The notes below the pieces were generated by a model. It was given only the letters and a program-made list of their open reading frames with translations. It searched no databases and was not told the origin of the DNA. DNA of 64,000 nucleotides from Petaurus breviceps papuanus (Eukaryota; Chordata; Mammalia; Diprotodontia; Petauridae). Of this stretch, positions 1-11,290 are shown piece by piece (position 1 is the stretch's first letter; each line of letters starts with the position of its first letter). Location of the stretch: assembly GCA_028583685.1 (NCBI GenBank), contig JAMXIF010000003.1:57762471-57826470 (forward strand), in the 5' to 3' direction. A program made the translations under genes and the position numbers.

Positions 1-867
1 ACTGGGAAGAGAAATGAGAATGATGCAAGAAAATTATGAAAAGAGAGTCAACAACCTGACTGAAGAAAATAACACCTTAAAAATAGATTAACTCAAATGG
101 CAAAAGGGTCCCCAAAAAACAATGAGGAGAAGAATGCCTTAAAAAGTCGAATTTGCCAGATGGAAAAAGAATTTCAAAAGCTTACGGAAGAGAATAATTC
201 CTTCAGAATTAGATTGGAGCAAATGGAAGCTAATGACTTTATGAGAAATCAAGATATTATTAAACAGATCCAAACAAATGAAAAAGTAGAAGGCAATGTG
301 AAGTATCTCATTGGAAAAACCACTGACCTGGAAAATAGTTCCAGGACAGATAATTTAAAAAGTATTGGACTGCCTGAAAGCCATGATAAAAAAAAAAGAA
401 CTAGAAATCATCCTTCAAGAAATTCTCAAGGAAAATTGCCCTGATATTTTAGAACCAGAGGGCAAAATGGAAATTGAAAGAATTCACTGATCATCTCTTG
501 AAAAAGACCACAAAAAAAAAAAATTCCTAGGAATATTATAGCCAGGTTCCAGAGTTCCCAGATCAAGGAGAAAATATTAAAAGCAGCCAAGAAGAAACAA
601 TTTGAATATTGTGAAAACACAATCAGGACAACACAAAATCTAGCAGCTCCTACATTGAGGAACTGAAGGACTTGGAATATGATATTCCAGAGGTCAAAGG
701 AGCTGGGATGAAAACCAAAAATGACCTACCAAGCAAAAGTGAATATAATGTTTCAGGGGAAAATATTGTCATTCAATGAAATAGAGGACTTTCAAGCATT
801 CTTGATGAAAAAAACAGAGGTGAATAGAAAATTTGACATTCAAATACAAGAAGCAAGAGAAGCATGA
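1..867 (+). pseudogene. L1/HAL1 ORF1 relic (RNA-binding coiled-coil protein)
   Basis: The longest open piece (97-444, 115 aa) has a charged heptad-like coiled coil (EKEFQKLTEENNS...) followed by the start of the RRM-like domain, with the family signature DNLKSIGLPESHD (compare DNLKIVGLPES in related copies). Reading continues in other frames to a C-terminal end 'QEAREA' and a TGA at about 865-867. Intact L1 ORF1p forms trimers and binds RNA as a nucleic-acid chaperone. This copy has frameshifts and stops and is not expected to give a working protein. Confidence 0.8.
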
Positions 868-989
868 GAAAGTAAACGAAAAAGAAATCATAAGGAACTT
901 ATCAAAATTGAGTTATTTACATGCCTACATGGAAAAACATTAATTGTAACTTATGAAACTTTTCTCAGTATTAGGATAGTTGAAGAGAA

Positions 990-995
990 TATAAA

Positions 996-1028
<33 letters not shown>

Positions 1029-1110
1029 GTCTATATAGGAGAGTATATGTGTATATGAATACATATGGGAGTGTGTGTATATATGTGTACATGTATACAT
1101 AGACAGAGGG
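990..1110. repeat. (TG)n/(TA)n microsatellite inside HAL1
   Basis: Runs of TG then TA, then looser TATG-type repeats, lie just downstream of ORF1. The second HAL1 has an equivalent TG/TA-rich tract at the same relative place (8525-8650 on the opposite strand), so the tract probably belongs to the family consensus. Confidence 0.85.
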
Positions 1111-1969
1111 CAAAGGATCAATTGAATAGGAAGGGATGATATTTAAAAAATAAAATTAAGAGGTGAGAGAGGAATATAATGAGAGGAGATAAGGAGAGAC
1201 AGAATAGGGTAAATTATCTCATATAAAAGAGGCAATGTTACAATGCAGGGGGTGAACAGGAAGGCAAAAGGGAATGACTCAACCTTACTCTCATTGAATT
1301 TGGCTTAGGGACGAAATAACATACACCCTAAATTGGGTATCTTACCCTACTGGAAAGTAGGGAGGAAAAGTATAAGGGGGGGATGATAGAAGAGAGATCA
1401 GATTGGGGGGGAATGTAGTTAGAAGCACACATTAAAAGGGACAGGGTCAAAGTAGAAAACAGAACAATTGGGGGGGGCAGGATAGAGGGAAATATAGTCA
1501 GTCTTTCACAATATATCCACTACAGAAATGTTTTGCATAACTACACATATACAACCTATATTGAATTGCTTATCTTTCCAGTAATGATGGGTGATGAGGG
1601 AAGAAGGGAAAGAATCTGGAATTCTAAGTTTTAAAATCAAATGTTTAAAAATTATTAGTATTATTATTACTATTTTTAACATGCAGCTGGGAAATAAGAT
1701 ATACAGGAACTGGGGTATGGTGATACATCCTGTCCTACCAGAAAGTTGGAAGGGAGATGGGGGAGGATATTGGAGAAAATAGATTGGTGGAGGGGGTATT
1801 CAGTGGGATCGCTATTTTGGGGTGGTGGGTAGGAGAGAAAAAGGGAGAAAATTTGTAACTCAAAATCTTGTGGAAATAAATATTGTAAACTAAAAACAAA
1901 CATAAAATTTAATTTTAAAAATATATTTTATAAAAGGCCTTATATTCCCTAGGAATCAGTGGCAAAGGA

Positions 1970-2165
1970 GATTTAATTCATCATCTTTAAGGTCTTTTTC
2001 TCTTATAAAAATCATAGCAGTTTCTGATGCTGAACCATTTGACAGTGTCCAGGCCTTTCGTGGGAACAATTTCCTTTCCTGGGTTTTCAGTACCTGTGGC
2101 TATAGTGCATGTAGAAGCAGTTATCAACGATGCATCTTCATGGGTGCTGGCTTCAAAGAAGATGG
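1970..2165 (-). pseudogene. Y-box (cold-shock domain) pseudogene fragment
   Basis: On the minus strand, about 2070-1990 reads KGLDTVKWFSIRNCYDF, then after a one-frame slip FI..KDLKDDE. This parallels the start of the Y-box cold-shock domain ([26 protein letters not shown]). The RNP1-like core TVKWF is at 2046-2032. Upstream residues (about 2165-2075) read weakly like the low-complexity N-terminus of YBX3/YBX1. Only the 5' part is present, it carries a frameshift, and no introns are seen, so a truncated processed pseudogene of a YBX-family gene is the best reading. YBX1 and YBX3 cannot be told apart here. A chance match is possible because the convincing stretch is only about 30 residues. Confidence 0.5.
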
Positions 2166-4594
2166 TTTTGGTAATGTTCTGAAAGCATTGTTATTCCTAA
2201 GGCTCTTGGGTTCAAGTCCTTTAGCTTTCTCCATGTGAAAATGACAGTAGTTGTGTGGATGGTGGTTTGACTTCTTTAATATGTGCCACTTCCTTTTTCT
2301 CCTTCAGGGGTCCATGCTTCAGTTAGGCTACTTTACTCCAAAGAATAGGCAACAAGGAGAATCAAAACATCTTCTTTCTGTTTAGTTCTGCATGAATATA
2401 TTTAAAAGTTTCAACAATGTCATGTGCAATCTTTTAACATTATAGACTGCCACCTACTGGAATGTATCATAAGCATTTAAAGGTTTTCTTGCTGAATCCT
2501 AAAGCTGAGGCTGGATCTAAGGAATGGTGTACTTTTTTTTTTTTTAAAGAAGAAATTACATTTCAGATCTGCCAAATGTGATTTTCCTATTTTCTGAATT
2601 TTTTAAAATAATAAAACTTATTAACATAATCTTAAACTAGAATAAATTAAATTCAGTCTTAGTCACCAATAGGCTTGCTCTGAATGGTTCTGTCTCATAT
2701 TATCCTCTATTACATACTAAAGATTCATAACTGATTAACACTTTAGAAACTGAAAACTTTTTATACAGTAACTCAGACTGATGTATTCTATGTTTAATCT
2801 GACATTTAGGAAAATACATACATACCTATAATTCCTATCACTACCATGATGAAAAATGTCCTGCTTTCTTTATGTAGAAAATCACTAGATATGTGCAAAA
2901 ATGACTAAATTGTTTATAATATAAACCTACCCATTGTTTCACTTCATTCTTGACCTCAAATTAATTTATTAAATATTACTGGTTGTCTGAAAATTTGAGC
3001 TGTTACCACCCAGTTTGGGAAAATATATATATATATATATATAAAACCATATATATATATATGTATATATAGTTTTTTTCATCAAGAGGAATGACTATAA
3101 AGATAAAATTCAGAAGGATTATATTTTGATAAACCAATGAATTTTATGCTGTTTAGCTGATCTTTAACCATGCTACTTGCATTTTTCCTTTTCAGTCTAG
3201 AGATGACGTAGAATGAATAATTTCTATGACACGGTTTCTAACACTTCTTATTGTGGTTAAAAATAAGATGAGAGAGGCAGAGACAGTAACAGAGACAAAA
3301 AGACATAGAGACACAGAAAGATCGAAGTAAGAACTATTTTTTGTTGTTGTTTCCTGTTCACTTTCCTCCTCCTTATTTGAAATTAAACACAAAGAATGGT
3401 CAAAAGTCAGAGTAGTACCTTAGAAAAATTAACAATTTTAATAAGAGTTTTAATTAAGTTTCACAAAACAGACATTTAATTCCCATGGCTATTTCATACC
3501 CTTTTCCTTTTCATTCCAATTACACATACTCATGCATAGCTTACACACAGGTGAATGTCTCTGAAATTGCTGAAACTGGTAAGACACACTGGGAGAGGAG
3601 GGGGAAAGAAAGACAATCACTGAGCCCCTGCAAAGCTCATGATTTGTCTGTAGGGAGTTGACAAATTTTGGCAGCATCCCAATGTGGTGAGAGAATGAAT
3701 TGTGCTTGCTGAAGAATGTTGCTTACAGGCTAGCACTCTAGAGCAAGGTGAATATGTATCTAATTATAACTCGTCAAATACTTGAACAGGTTCTATCTCA
3801 TCAATATGACTTTTCTTTCTGATTTATCTTGAATACCAGCAAAAATTATTCAACTCATGTCTATATTGTCTTATACTTTTGTCACATCCACCATGTAAAT
3901 GTGAGTGTGGTAGGTGGGGAGGCAGGGGTTGTTCAGTTTTTCTTTCTGTCAATAGAGATACCAGTGGAATAACCAGGGGTTTGCCCTTGCTTCTTTTATG
4001 TGAACACTTCATCTATTTATTCCTTATAAACTTTTTTGATTCTTTCTTATTTTTAATATGTATGTATGTATATACACACATATGTTTTTTTTAATAACTA
4101 ATGTGTTACAACTCACCCGTGAGGGATAAAAGTTCCTATCACCTATGAAAACAAGCTGGCATCATTGCAGTTCGGGAAAGGAAAAGTACTGCTGATGGGA
4201 TCTTTAGGCCACCATTAGTTGGCATTTACAGAAAGGCAAAACAATCAATCAGAATCTCAACAATTGACCTATTATGATTTCAGTGTCTATAAATGAACTT
4301 TGACTCAATGCCAGATTTAAAATAATAATTCAGTTATGTGCAAAGAACAAATTAATATAAAATATGAAGGAAATTATGCAAAAGATAAGAGGCCAAATTT
4401 AGAGAAAAAAATGCACATAAAAAGTACCTACATATGCATTATATCTATGGGGTATATTACCTGTGCCATAATATATAATTGTTTGTATATGAGTAATACA
4501 TTTTCTATAGTTTAGGGAATTTTGAAATTATTTTAATCAACAGAGAAAGGGAAATGTCATTCTAAGGGTATGAATTCATCAAATATTCTGTAAT
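2166..4594. other. Repeat-poor AT-rich stretch
   Basis: I recognise no gene and no family-level repeat here apart from simple repeats: an (AT)n tract at about 3019-3071 and TATG/CA-type repeats near 4058-4085. Scattered ORFs of 60-75 codons have no recognisable domains. A conserved noncoding element could lie here, but nothing in the sequence alone proves it. Confidence 0.4.
3019..3071. repeat. (AT)n microsatellite, self-complementary
   Basis: Two AT runs are separated by a short 'aaacc' spacer. The tract is self-complementary and could form a hairpin or cruciform. Such tracts mutate easily by slippage. Confidence 0.85.
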
Positions 4595-5019
4595 TGCCCA
4601 CTACTTGCTAGGCACTATATTTGGAAAACAAAGACAAAAATGAAAGTGCCTGCCCTAAAGGAATTTATATTTTATAGGGGCAAATAGCATGTATACATGT
4701 AAATAGATATAAAATCTATAGAAAGCAAATACAATATAATTTATTAGCTAATGTAGAATTTGTGGGGACAAGGGAAAGGAATCATGAAGGAAGTTGTATA
4801 TAAGCTGAACTTTAAAGAAAGCTAGGAATTCTAAGAGTTGAAGGTAATAAGGGAGTGCTTCCTAGGTTTGGGGGACAGCTTGTGAGTACAAATGAGAGAA
4901 GAAAGGCCATATGTAAAGAATAATTAATCTTCATGCACCATAGAGTACCTGAAAGGAATAGTACTGCTTGCCCTTGATAAATTTAAGTCTTTTAATGTAT
5001 GGTGTAGGAGCAAGGTTAC

Positions 5020-5345
5020 ATTTTTTCTCTTTGACTTCATAGGGTAGAACCAGGAACAATGGGTAGAATTTGCAAAGATGGAAATCTAAGCTTTACATCA
5101 GGGGAAAACGCTCTCTTACAATTAGAATTATCAAAAAATAGATTCTTTCCTCTTGAAAAGCGGTAAGTTCTTATTGATAGTCTTCAGAGAGCCTAGAGAA
5201 GAAGCTATTGGGGATGTCATGTCTTCAGATTCTTTTTTATATGGGTTGGACTACATGGTTTTTCAGGTCCCTTCTATGAGATTTTGTCATTTTGTGATTC
5301 TGAGGGTAATTTGTAATAGATCTAGAAAGCTTGGCTGCAGCCAGG
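5020..5345 (+). mobile_element. CR1/L3 LINE 3' end, nested in L2
   Basis: Segments such as 'agaaccaggaacaatgggtag', 'aatttgcaaagatgg' and the closing 'gggttggactacatgg...ttctatgagattttgtcat...tgtgattctg' follow the CR1/L3 ORF2 C-terminus and 3' UTR. L2 sequence resumes on the right ('ggagtttttatttgctaatacag'), so this piece inserted into the L2. Confidence 0.65.
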
Positions 5346-5531
5346 TTGTAATAAACACTTGTAAAACCTAAATAATGGAGTTTTTATTTGCTAATACAGA
5401 CCATGGAGATTTTGGAGGAAAGGAGTAAAATGATAAGGCTTTTGCTTTAGGAATATCACTTTAGCATCTGTGTTTATAATATGATTGGTGAGGGATGAGA
5501 CTTGAGGCAGGAAGAAAAATTAACAGAGCAT

Positions 5532-5785
5532 TAGGCAGATAGGTGGTGCAATGGATAGAGCACTCGGCCTGGACTCAAGAAGACTTGAGTTCCAAATCCA
5601 GTCTCAGACCTAACCGTGTGACTCTGGACAAGTCACTTTACCTCTATTTGCTTAATTGTCCTTATCTGTAAAATGGGAATAATAAGAATATACATCACAG
5701 GGTTAGCATAAGGATCAAATGAGGTAATAATTATAAAGTTCTTAGCACAGTGTCTGGTACATACTAAGTGCTATATAAATATTGT
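5532..5785 (+). repeat. tRNA/CORE-SINE of MIR type
   Basis: Starts 'ggcagataggtggtgcaatgg' (tRNA-like head) and runs through a CORE-type body ('tgtgactctggacaagtcac...ttatctgtaaaatggg') to 'cacagtgtctggtacatactaagtgctat', the typical MIR/CORE-SINE 3' part. First of three SINEs clustered inside the L2. Confidence 0.75.
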
Positions 5786-6030
5786 TGTGCATGCATTTCA
5801 GTTATGTCCAACACTTCATGTCCTCATATGGAGTTTTCTTGACAAAGATACTGGAGTGATTTGACCTTTGCTTCTCTACCTCATTTGACTGTTGAGACAA
5901 TTGAGGTAAACAGTATTTATTGATTTGCCCAGGGTCACACAGCTTGTAAATGTCTGAGGCCAGATTTGAACTCAGGTTTCCTTGACTCCAGGCCCGGAAC
6001 TCTATTCACTGTGTCACCTAGCTGCCTGAT
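5786..6030 (-). repeat. MAR1-like SINE (tRNA head, RTE/BovB-type tail), antisense
   Basis: Read in reverse, it begins 'ggcagctaggtgacacagtg' and ends with the RTE/BovB-like tail seen here as 'ttcagttatgtccaacact'. SINEs with such tails are thought to be mobilised by RTE LINEs. With the copy at 6116-6355 it forms an inverted pair about 85 bp apart. Confidence 0.75.
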
Positions 6031-6115
6031 GGAATACAAGCATTAGTTATTATCATTGTAATAATAATTGTTATCATTATCATATACATACACACACATA
6101 CCCATAATATTATGT

Positions 6116-6355
6116 AATAGGCAGCTAGGTGGTTCAGTGGATAGAGCACCAAACCTGGAGTCAGGGAGATCTGAGTTCAAATGTGGCCCCAGACATTTAC
6201 TAGCTATTTGAACCTGAGCAAATCACTTAACACTGTTTGCCTCAGTTTACTCATCTGTAAAGTGAGCTGAAGAAAGAATAATCCAATATTTTTGTTAAGA
6301 AAAGCGCAAATGGTGTCACAAAGAGTCAGATACAACTGAAATGAATTAACAAAAA
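6116..6355 (+). repeat. MAR1-like SINE, sense
   Basis: Head 'aggcagctaggtggttcagtg', body 'gatctgagttcaaatgtggcc', tail 'ggtgtcacaaagagtcagata...aactgaaatgaattaacaa', which is RTE/BovB-like. Lies in inverted orientation to 5786-6030, inside the L2 relic. Confidence 0.8.
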
Positions 6356-6704
6356 CAAATTATTGTAATAGTCCAATTTAGAGGTGAGTTGGGCCTGAAC
6401 TAGTGAATAGAGAAAAGAGGATGAACATAAGAGATACTATGGAGGTAAACATTGAAAGCAATTTGTTGGATACTTGGAATGGTAAAGGGAAGAAAAATTA
6501 ATTCATACTAATGCCAACTTTTTATATGACTAGAAGGATGACAATATACTGACAGAAATAGAAATGTTCAGAGGAGGGATTATATTAGAAGGAAGGTTCT
6601 ATTTGGAACATGTTAAGTTTGAGATGTCTATGGAACATCCAGTTTGAAATGTCTAATAGATATTTGGTGATTCAAAACTGGAGATCTGAAAAAAGACTAG
6701 AACA

Positions 6705-6812
6705 CTCTCTCTCTCTCTCCCTATATATATATATATATATATATATATGTCTGTGTGTGTGTGTGTGTGTGTGTGCGTGTGGGTGTGTGTGAGTGGGTGT
6801 GTGTGGGTGTGT
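6705..6812. repeat. Compound (CT)n-(TA)n-(TG)n microsatellite
   Basis: Three successive dinucleotide tracts, with the TG part decaying into GGGTGTGTG variants. The small ORF crossing it is an artefact of the repeat. Confidence 0.9.
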
Positions 6813-6949
6813 ATGGAGGATTTATTCATTAATATGATAACTGAACCTATGGAAGCTCATGAGGCCACCAAGAAAAAAGATGTAGGGAGTAAAGAGAAAT
6901 GATCCTAGGTACAAAGATCCTGGGTAATTTAACTAGTTATAGAAATTGA

Positions 6950-7733
6950 AGGTGCAAAGAAGAATAATTCTGTTGTCCCTGTCCTAAGGAAGCTTTCAAA
7001 ATATGTATGAAATAGATAAAAATATAATAATAACAAAAGAGGCAAAGTAATATAATAATTTCTTGAGGAGAAAGAGAGCCTAGGGGAGGGAGAGGGTAAA
7101 AAGGGATGTGATGGATAAGATGGTACCTGAGTTGGAAGAATAGTCTTTCAACAGATAAAGATGAGAAAAGAAGGTATTTCTGGTATGAGACATGACCTAT
7201 AGAGCTACAACAGTGCAGAATAAATCTTAAGACAGTTATTTGTCTAGTTTGTCTGGTTTGTTAACACATGTGAAAAAGAATTGGGGAAAAATAACTAGAA
7301 GGTAATTGGAGACAGATTGCCCAGGGTCTTTAATGTCAAACTAATTTCTTATCATAGGTATATTAAGGAGCAATCTCAATATTTTGAGCTGGACAATTAC
7401 ATGGTCACATCCATGCATTCAGAAAATTATCTTTAACAGTATGTGCAGAATAGATTGCTGAAGGAAGAGAATATACTGTGTTCATGATTTAAGAGTCCAT
7501 TCTAGTAGTATAGAGAAGTTTTGAAGGCCCTGAGTAGGATAGTGACAGTATGACTAAAGCAAAAGAAATGGATGTGAACTGTGTTCTGGACATAAAATCA
7601 ATAGGACTCAATTGTTGGGTAGTAGAGAGTGAGGGAAAGGAAAGAGAAATATAACTGTGAGGTTTTAGCCTTGGTAACAGGGAGGCTGATACCACCATCA
7701 ACAGACATAATGAAATTGGAGGGGATTGAAAGG
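6950..7733 (-). mobile_element. L2 LINE relic, antisense, left part
   Basis: Reverse-complement L2: 3' end near 6970-7000 ('tgttgtccctgtcctaaggaag'), then ORF2 positions such as 'gcccagggtctttaatgtcaaa' and 'ggctgataccaccatcaacag'. The next L2 segment resumes at 10590 beyond the inserted HAL1, so the two parts are one element split by that insertion. Confidence 0.65.
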
Positions 7734-8524
7734 TTTTTTTTTTTAATCTTTTATTTATTTATTTTTAGTTTTCAACAGTAATTTCCACAAGATTTTAGTT
7801 ACAATTTTTCTCTCTGTCTTTCCCTACCCCCACCCAAAGATAGCAAGCCTACTGAATTCCCCTTCCCCCAATCTGCTCTCTCTCATATCCTTCCCCACCC
7901 CCACCCCCAATTTCTAATTGAGCAGGATGGATTTCTACTGCCCAGTGCCTATATACCTTATTTCCCAGTTGCATGTAAAAGACATTTTTTAACACTTGTT
8001 TTTAAAACTTTGATTTCCAGATTCTTCCCTCCTCACCCACTCCCTCTGGGAAGACAAGCAATTCAATATAGTTTGTACATGTGTAGCTAACGCAAAAGCG
8101 TTTTCATAGTAGTTATATTCTGAAAAACTAACTGTATTTCCCTCCATCCTCTCTTGTCCCCCACTTATATTGTTTTCTACTTTGACCCTGTTCTTTTTCA
8201 AAACTGTTTGCTAACTACCCTCTCCCCCAATCTGCCCTCCCTTCTAATATCCCCCCTTTTATCCCATTCCCCTCTCCGAAGATACCCAATTGAGTGTGTG
8301 GGTTATTCCCTCATTAAGCCAAATTCAATGAGAGTAAGGTGGACTTTAACCTTTCACCGTCCTGCTTTTCCCCTCCATTGTAACAGTTTTCTCTTTCCTC
8401 TTTTATATGAGATAATGTATCCTATTCCCTCTTGCCCTTTCTCCTCCCATCATATTCCTCTATCACCTCTGAATTTTATTTCTTAGATATCATCCCTTCC
8501 TAGTCATCTGATCTGGTGCACTCT

Positions 8525-8650
8525 GTCTATGTATACATGTGCACACATGTACACACACTCATATATGAATTTATACACATACACCCTATACAAACATACA
8601 TGTAAGTATACATGCATGCATACATATATATGTGTGTGTATATATATTCC
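8525..8650. repeat. TG/TA-type microsatellite inside HAL1
   Basis: A degenerate CA/TA/ACAT tract directly beyond the ORF1 end, matching the position of the 990-1110 tract in the other HAL1 copy. Confidence 0.8.
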
Positions 8651-8770
8651 CTTCAACTATCCTCATACTGAGAAAAGTCTCATGAGTTACAATTGTAGTT
8701 TTTCCATGTAGGAATGTAAATAGTACAGTTTTAATAAGGTTCTTATGATTACTTTTTCCTGTTTACCTTT

Positions 8771-9772
8771 TCATGCTTCTCTTGATTCTTGTATTTGAAA
8801 GTCAAATTGTCTATTTAGCTCTGTTTTTTTCATCAAGAATACTTGAAAGTCCTCTATTTCATTGAATGACCATATTTTCACCTGAAGCATTATACTCAGT
8901 TTTGCTTGGTAGGCAATCCTTGGTTTTAATCCCAGCTTCTTTGACCTCCAAAATATCATATTACAATCCCTTCAATACCTTAATATAGAAGCCGCTAGAT
9001 CTTGTGTTATCCTGATTGTGTTTCCACAATACTCAAATTGTTTCTACCTGATAGCTTATAATATTTTCTCCTTGACCTGGAAAATCTGGAATTTGGCTAT
9101 GATATTCCTAGGAGTTTTCTTTTTGGAATCTTTTTCAAGAGGTGATTGGTGAATCCTATCAATTTCTATTTTGCTGTCTGGTTCTAGAATACCAGGGCAA
9201 TTTTCCTTGAGAATTTCTTGAAGGATGATTTTTGGTTCTTTTTTTGTTCATGGCTTTCAGGTAGTCCAATATTTTTTAAGTTTTCTCCCCTAGATCTATT
9301 TTCCAGGCTAGGGATTTTTCCAATGAGATATTTCACATTGCCTTCTATTTTTTCACTTGTTTGGATCTGTTTCATAGTATCTTGATTTCTTATAAAGTCC
9401 TTAGCTTCCATTTTCTCCAATCTAATTTTGAAGAAATGATTCACTTCAGTGAGATTTTGAAATTACTTTTTCATCTGGCCAATTCAGCATTTTAAGTCAT
9501 TCTTCTCCTCATTGGCTTTTTGGACCTCTTTTGCCATTTGAGTTAGTCTATTTTTAAGGTGTTATTTTCTTCAGTATTTTTTGGGTCTCCTTTAGCAGGC
9601 TGTTGACTCTTTTTTCATGATTTTTTTTCATCATTCTCATTTTTCTTTCCAATTTTTCCTTCACTTCTCTTACTTGCTTTTCAAAATTCTTCTTGAGCTC
9701 CTCCATGGCCTGTAACCAATTCATATTTTTCTTGGAAGCATTTGATGTAGGAGTTTTGACTTCTGCTTCCAT
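8771..9772 (-). pseudogene. HAL1 ORF1 relic
   Basis: Minus-strand pieces in order: N-terminal start MEAEVKTPTSNASKKNMNW with a long charged coiled coil (9772-9554); RRM start 'ENLKNIGLPESHEQKKN' (in 9444-9184); C-terminal domain ending 'FDFQIQESREA' with stop at 8771-8773. Order and spacing are those of marsupial L1 ORF1. Several frame changes separate the pieces, so it is a decayed gene. Confidence 0.8.
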
Positions 9773-10589
9773 GTTTTGATCCTTTTTGTCCCCAAAAAAG
9801 GATTCTATGGTCTGATTGTACTTCCTCTGCTGCTCATGTTGCCACTCAATTATTTTACTTTTGAGCTCTTTGCCACAATAGAACTCTGCTTCCAGAGTGG
9901 ACAGAGCTGTGTCCCAAATTATATATTTGGGTTTTTTGCAGTTGTCAGAACTATGAGAAAGGTGCCCTCTTTACAACCACCATAACTTCTGGCATGCTGG
10001 AATTTCTTACCCCAGAACCACCACCCAAGACTGTGACCCAGATCCATGCAGGTCAGAGCAAGAGTGCTTACCCTCTGAAAGGTGTCTTCATCCCCCTATG
10101 ATCTGCAGGCCAGGAGTGACAGAGGTACCCATGCAGTAGCTGGAGCCCCTTCCACACCTCCTCCACCTCTCACTCTGGGGGCAAGGTCTGGACCATGCTC
10201 TTCTCCACCCAGTTCCCACAGAGTTCCCCATTGACCTTGTATTTCTCTTTGGTGTTTATGGCTTGAGAAATTTTGAAACTGCCACTGCTGCCAGTGATTC
10301 ACTCACCTGAATTCTGCCCCTGTCCAGACTGTGCTGCTGATCAGTCCTGCCCCAGGTCTGGCCCCACGCAGTTCACATGGGACTGCTCAGCCTCCAGCCT
10401 AGTGTGCTAGACCCTTCCTTTCAGCCTGCCAGGCTGCCTTCAGTGGGAAATTTGTTTCTCTCTTTCACTTTATAGGTTTTGTAGTTCTAACATTTTGTTT
10501 AGAATCATATTTTACTCGTATTGGAGGTGGTTGGAGCAGGAGCTCAGCCAAGTTCCTGCTTGTACTCTGCTATCTTGGCTCTACCCCCC

Positions 10590-11290
10590 AGGAGGGAAAG
10601 TTTTGATGGGAAGATAGTGAGTTCAATTTGTAAAATACCAAGTCTGAGGTACTGTAGGGAAGTCCATGTAGAGATGGCCATCAAGTAACTGGAAATGTGG
10701 GAAGGGAGCTCAGGGTAACGTCATGGCTGTGTATGTAGATTTGTGAGTCACTGGTATAGTGACTGGCATAGCTCTCTGATAAGAATTAAAGAGAGCGGAT
10801 GAACTCATTAAAGAGTATTTTGGGCAGAGCCTTGAGTGACACCTATACACATGGGATAGCAAAAGAAGATGAGCCAATAAAGGAGATGGACAAAGCAGTC
10901 CATCTAAGAAGCTAGAGAAAGTAGTGTCTTACAAACTGAGCTAGGAGAAGAGAATATTAAGAAGAAATATTATGTTGGCATTCAAAATTACAAAAAAAAA
11001 GATGGAGAAAAAAGAGTGAGAAAAGAGGATTTAGGGCTCTTGGAGAGGATTGCTTTAATGATGGTAGGAACAGGAGTAAGATTATAAGGAGTCATAGAAT
11101 GAAGTTCATGATAATGTAATACAAGCAATTTATATACATTTTTAGATAATTAGTTTTGTAAGGATGGAGAGATGTAATACTAAATCTTGAGACAGTGGCA
11201 GGATTATAGAAAGATTTTATTTTCACCTTTGTAGGATAAGGAAGCTCTAAAGATGTTTAAAATTTGAGATGACAAGGCAAGGGAGAATAC
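10590..11290 (-). mobile_element. L2 LINE relic, antisense, right part
   Basis: Continues the L2 interrupted at 7733: 'gttttgatgggaagatagtg', 'tgtagatttgtgagtcactgg', 'cagagccttgagtgacacc' follow the reverse complement of L2 ORF2 in order. No ORF survives. Confidence 0.6.

Larger units (their letters stand above)
1..1925 (+). mobile_element. HAL1-like (ORF1-only L1) LINE, 5' end outside window
   Basis: A LINE relic whose ORF1 (to about 867) is followed directly by a long noncoding 3' region and an A-rich end near 1925, with no ORF2 (endonuclease/RT) between them. The 3' region (about 1110-1925) matches, in reverse complement, that of the 7734-10589 copy, including the final 'cttgtggaaat' segment and A-rich tail, so both are one family. 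ORF1-only architecture is the known hallmark of half-L1 (HAL1) elements, which are presumed to move with L1 machinery. The copy is old and its ORF is broken. Confidence 0.8.
4595..6945 (-). mobile_element. L2 LINE relic, antisense, with nested insertions
   Basis: The left end is the reverse complement of the L2 3' end (about 4600-4680: '...tgctaggcac...' then 'ctgccctaaaggaatttat'). Further right come reverse-complemented L2 ORF2 segments, for example 'tattgtaatagtcc' (6362) and 'catgttaagtttgagatgtc' (6609). It is interrupted by a CR1/L3 tail (5020-5345), three SINEs (5532-6355) and a microsatellite (6705-6812). Sequence either side of the SINE cluster matches consecutive parts of L2. No coding capacity remains. 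Confidence 0.7.
7734..10589 (-). mobile_element. HAL1-like (ORF1-only) LINE, apparently full-length
   Basis: The minus-strand element has a 5' end 'ggggggtagagccaagatag' (10589 leftwards), a GC-richer 5' UTR (about 9780-10589), ORF1 (8771-9772), a TG/TA tract, a long 3' region and an A-rich tail (T-run at 7734). There is no ORF2, and at 2856 bp there is no room for one. The flanks 'gaaaggtttt' (left) and 'gaaagtttt' (right) look like a decayed target-site duplication. It split an L2 into 6950-7733 and 10590-11290. Same family as 1-1925. Confidence 0.85.

Noticed and set aside
8154-8486. 110-codon ORF on the plus strand
   Set aside because: Antisense to the HAL1 3' region, pyrimidine-rich.
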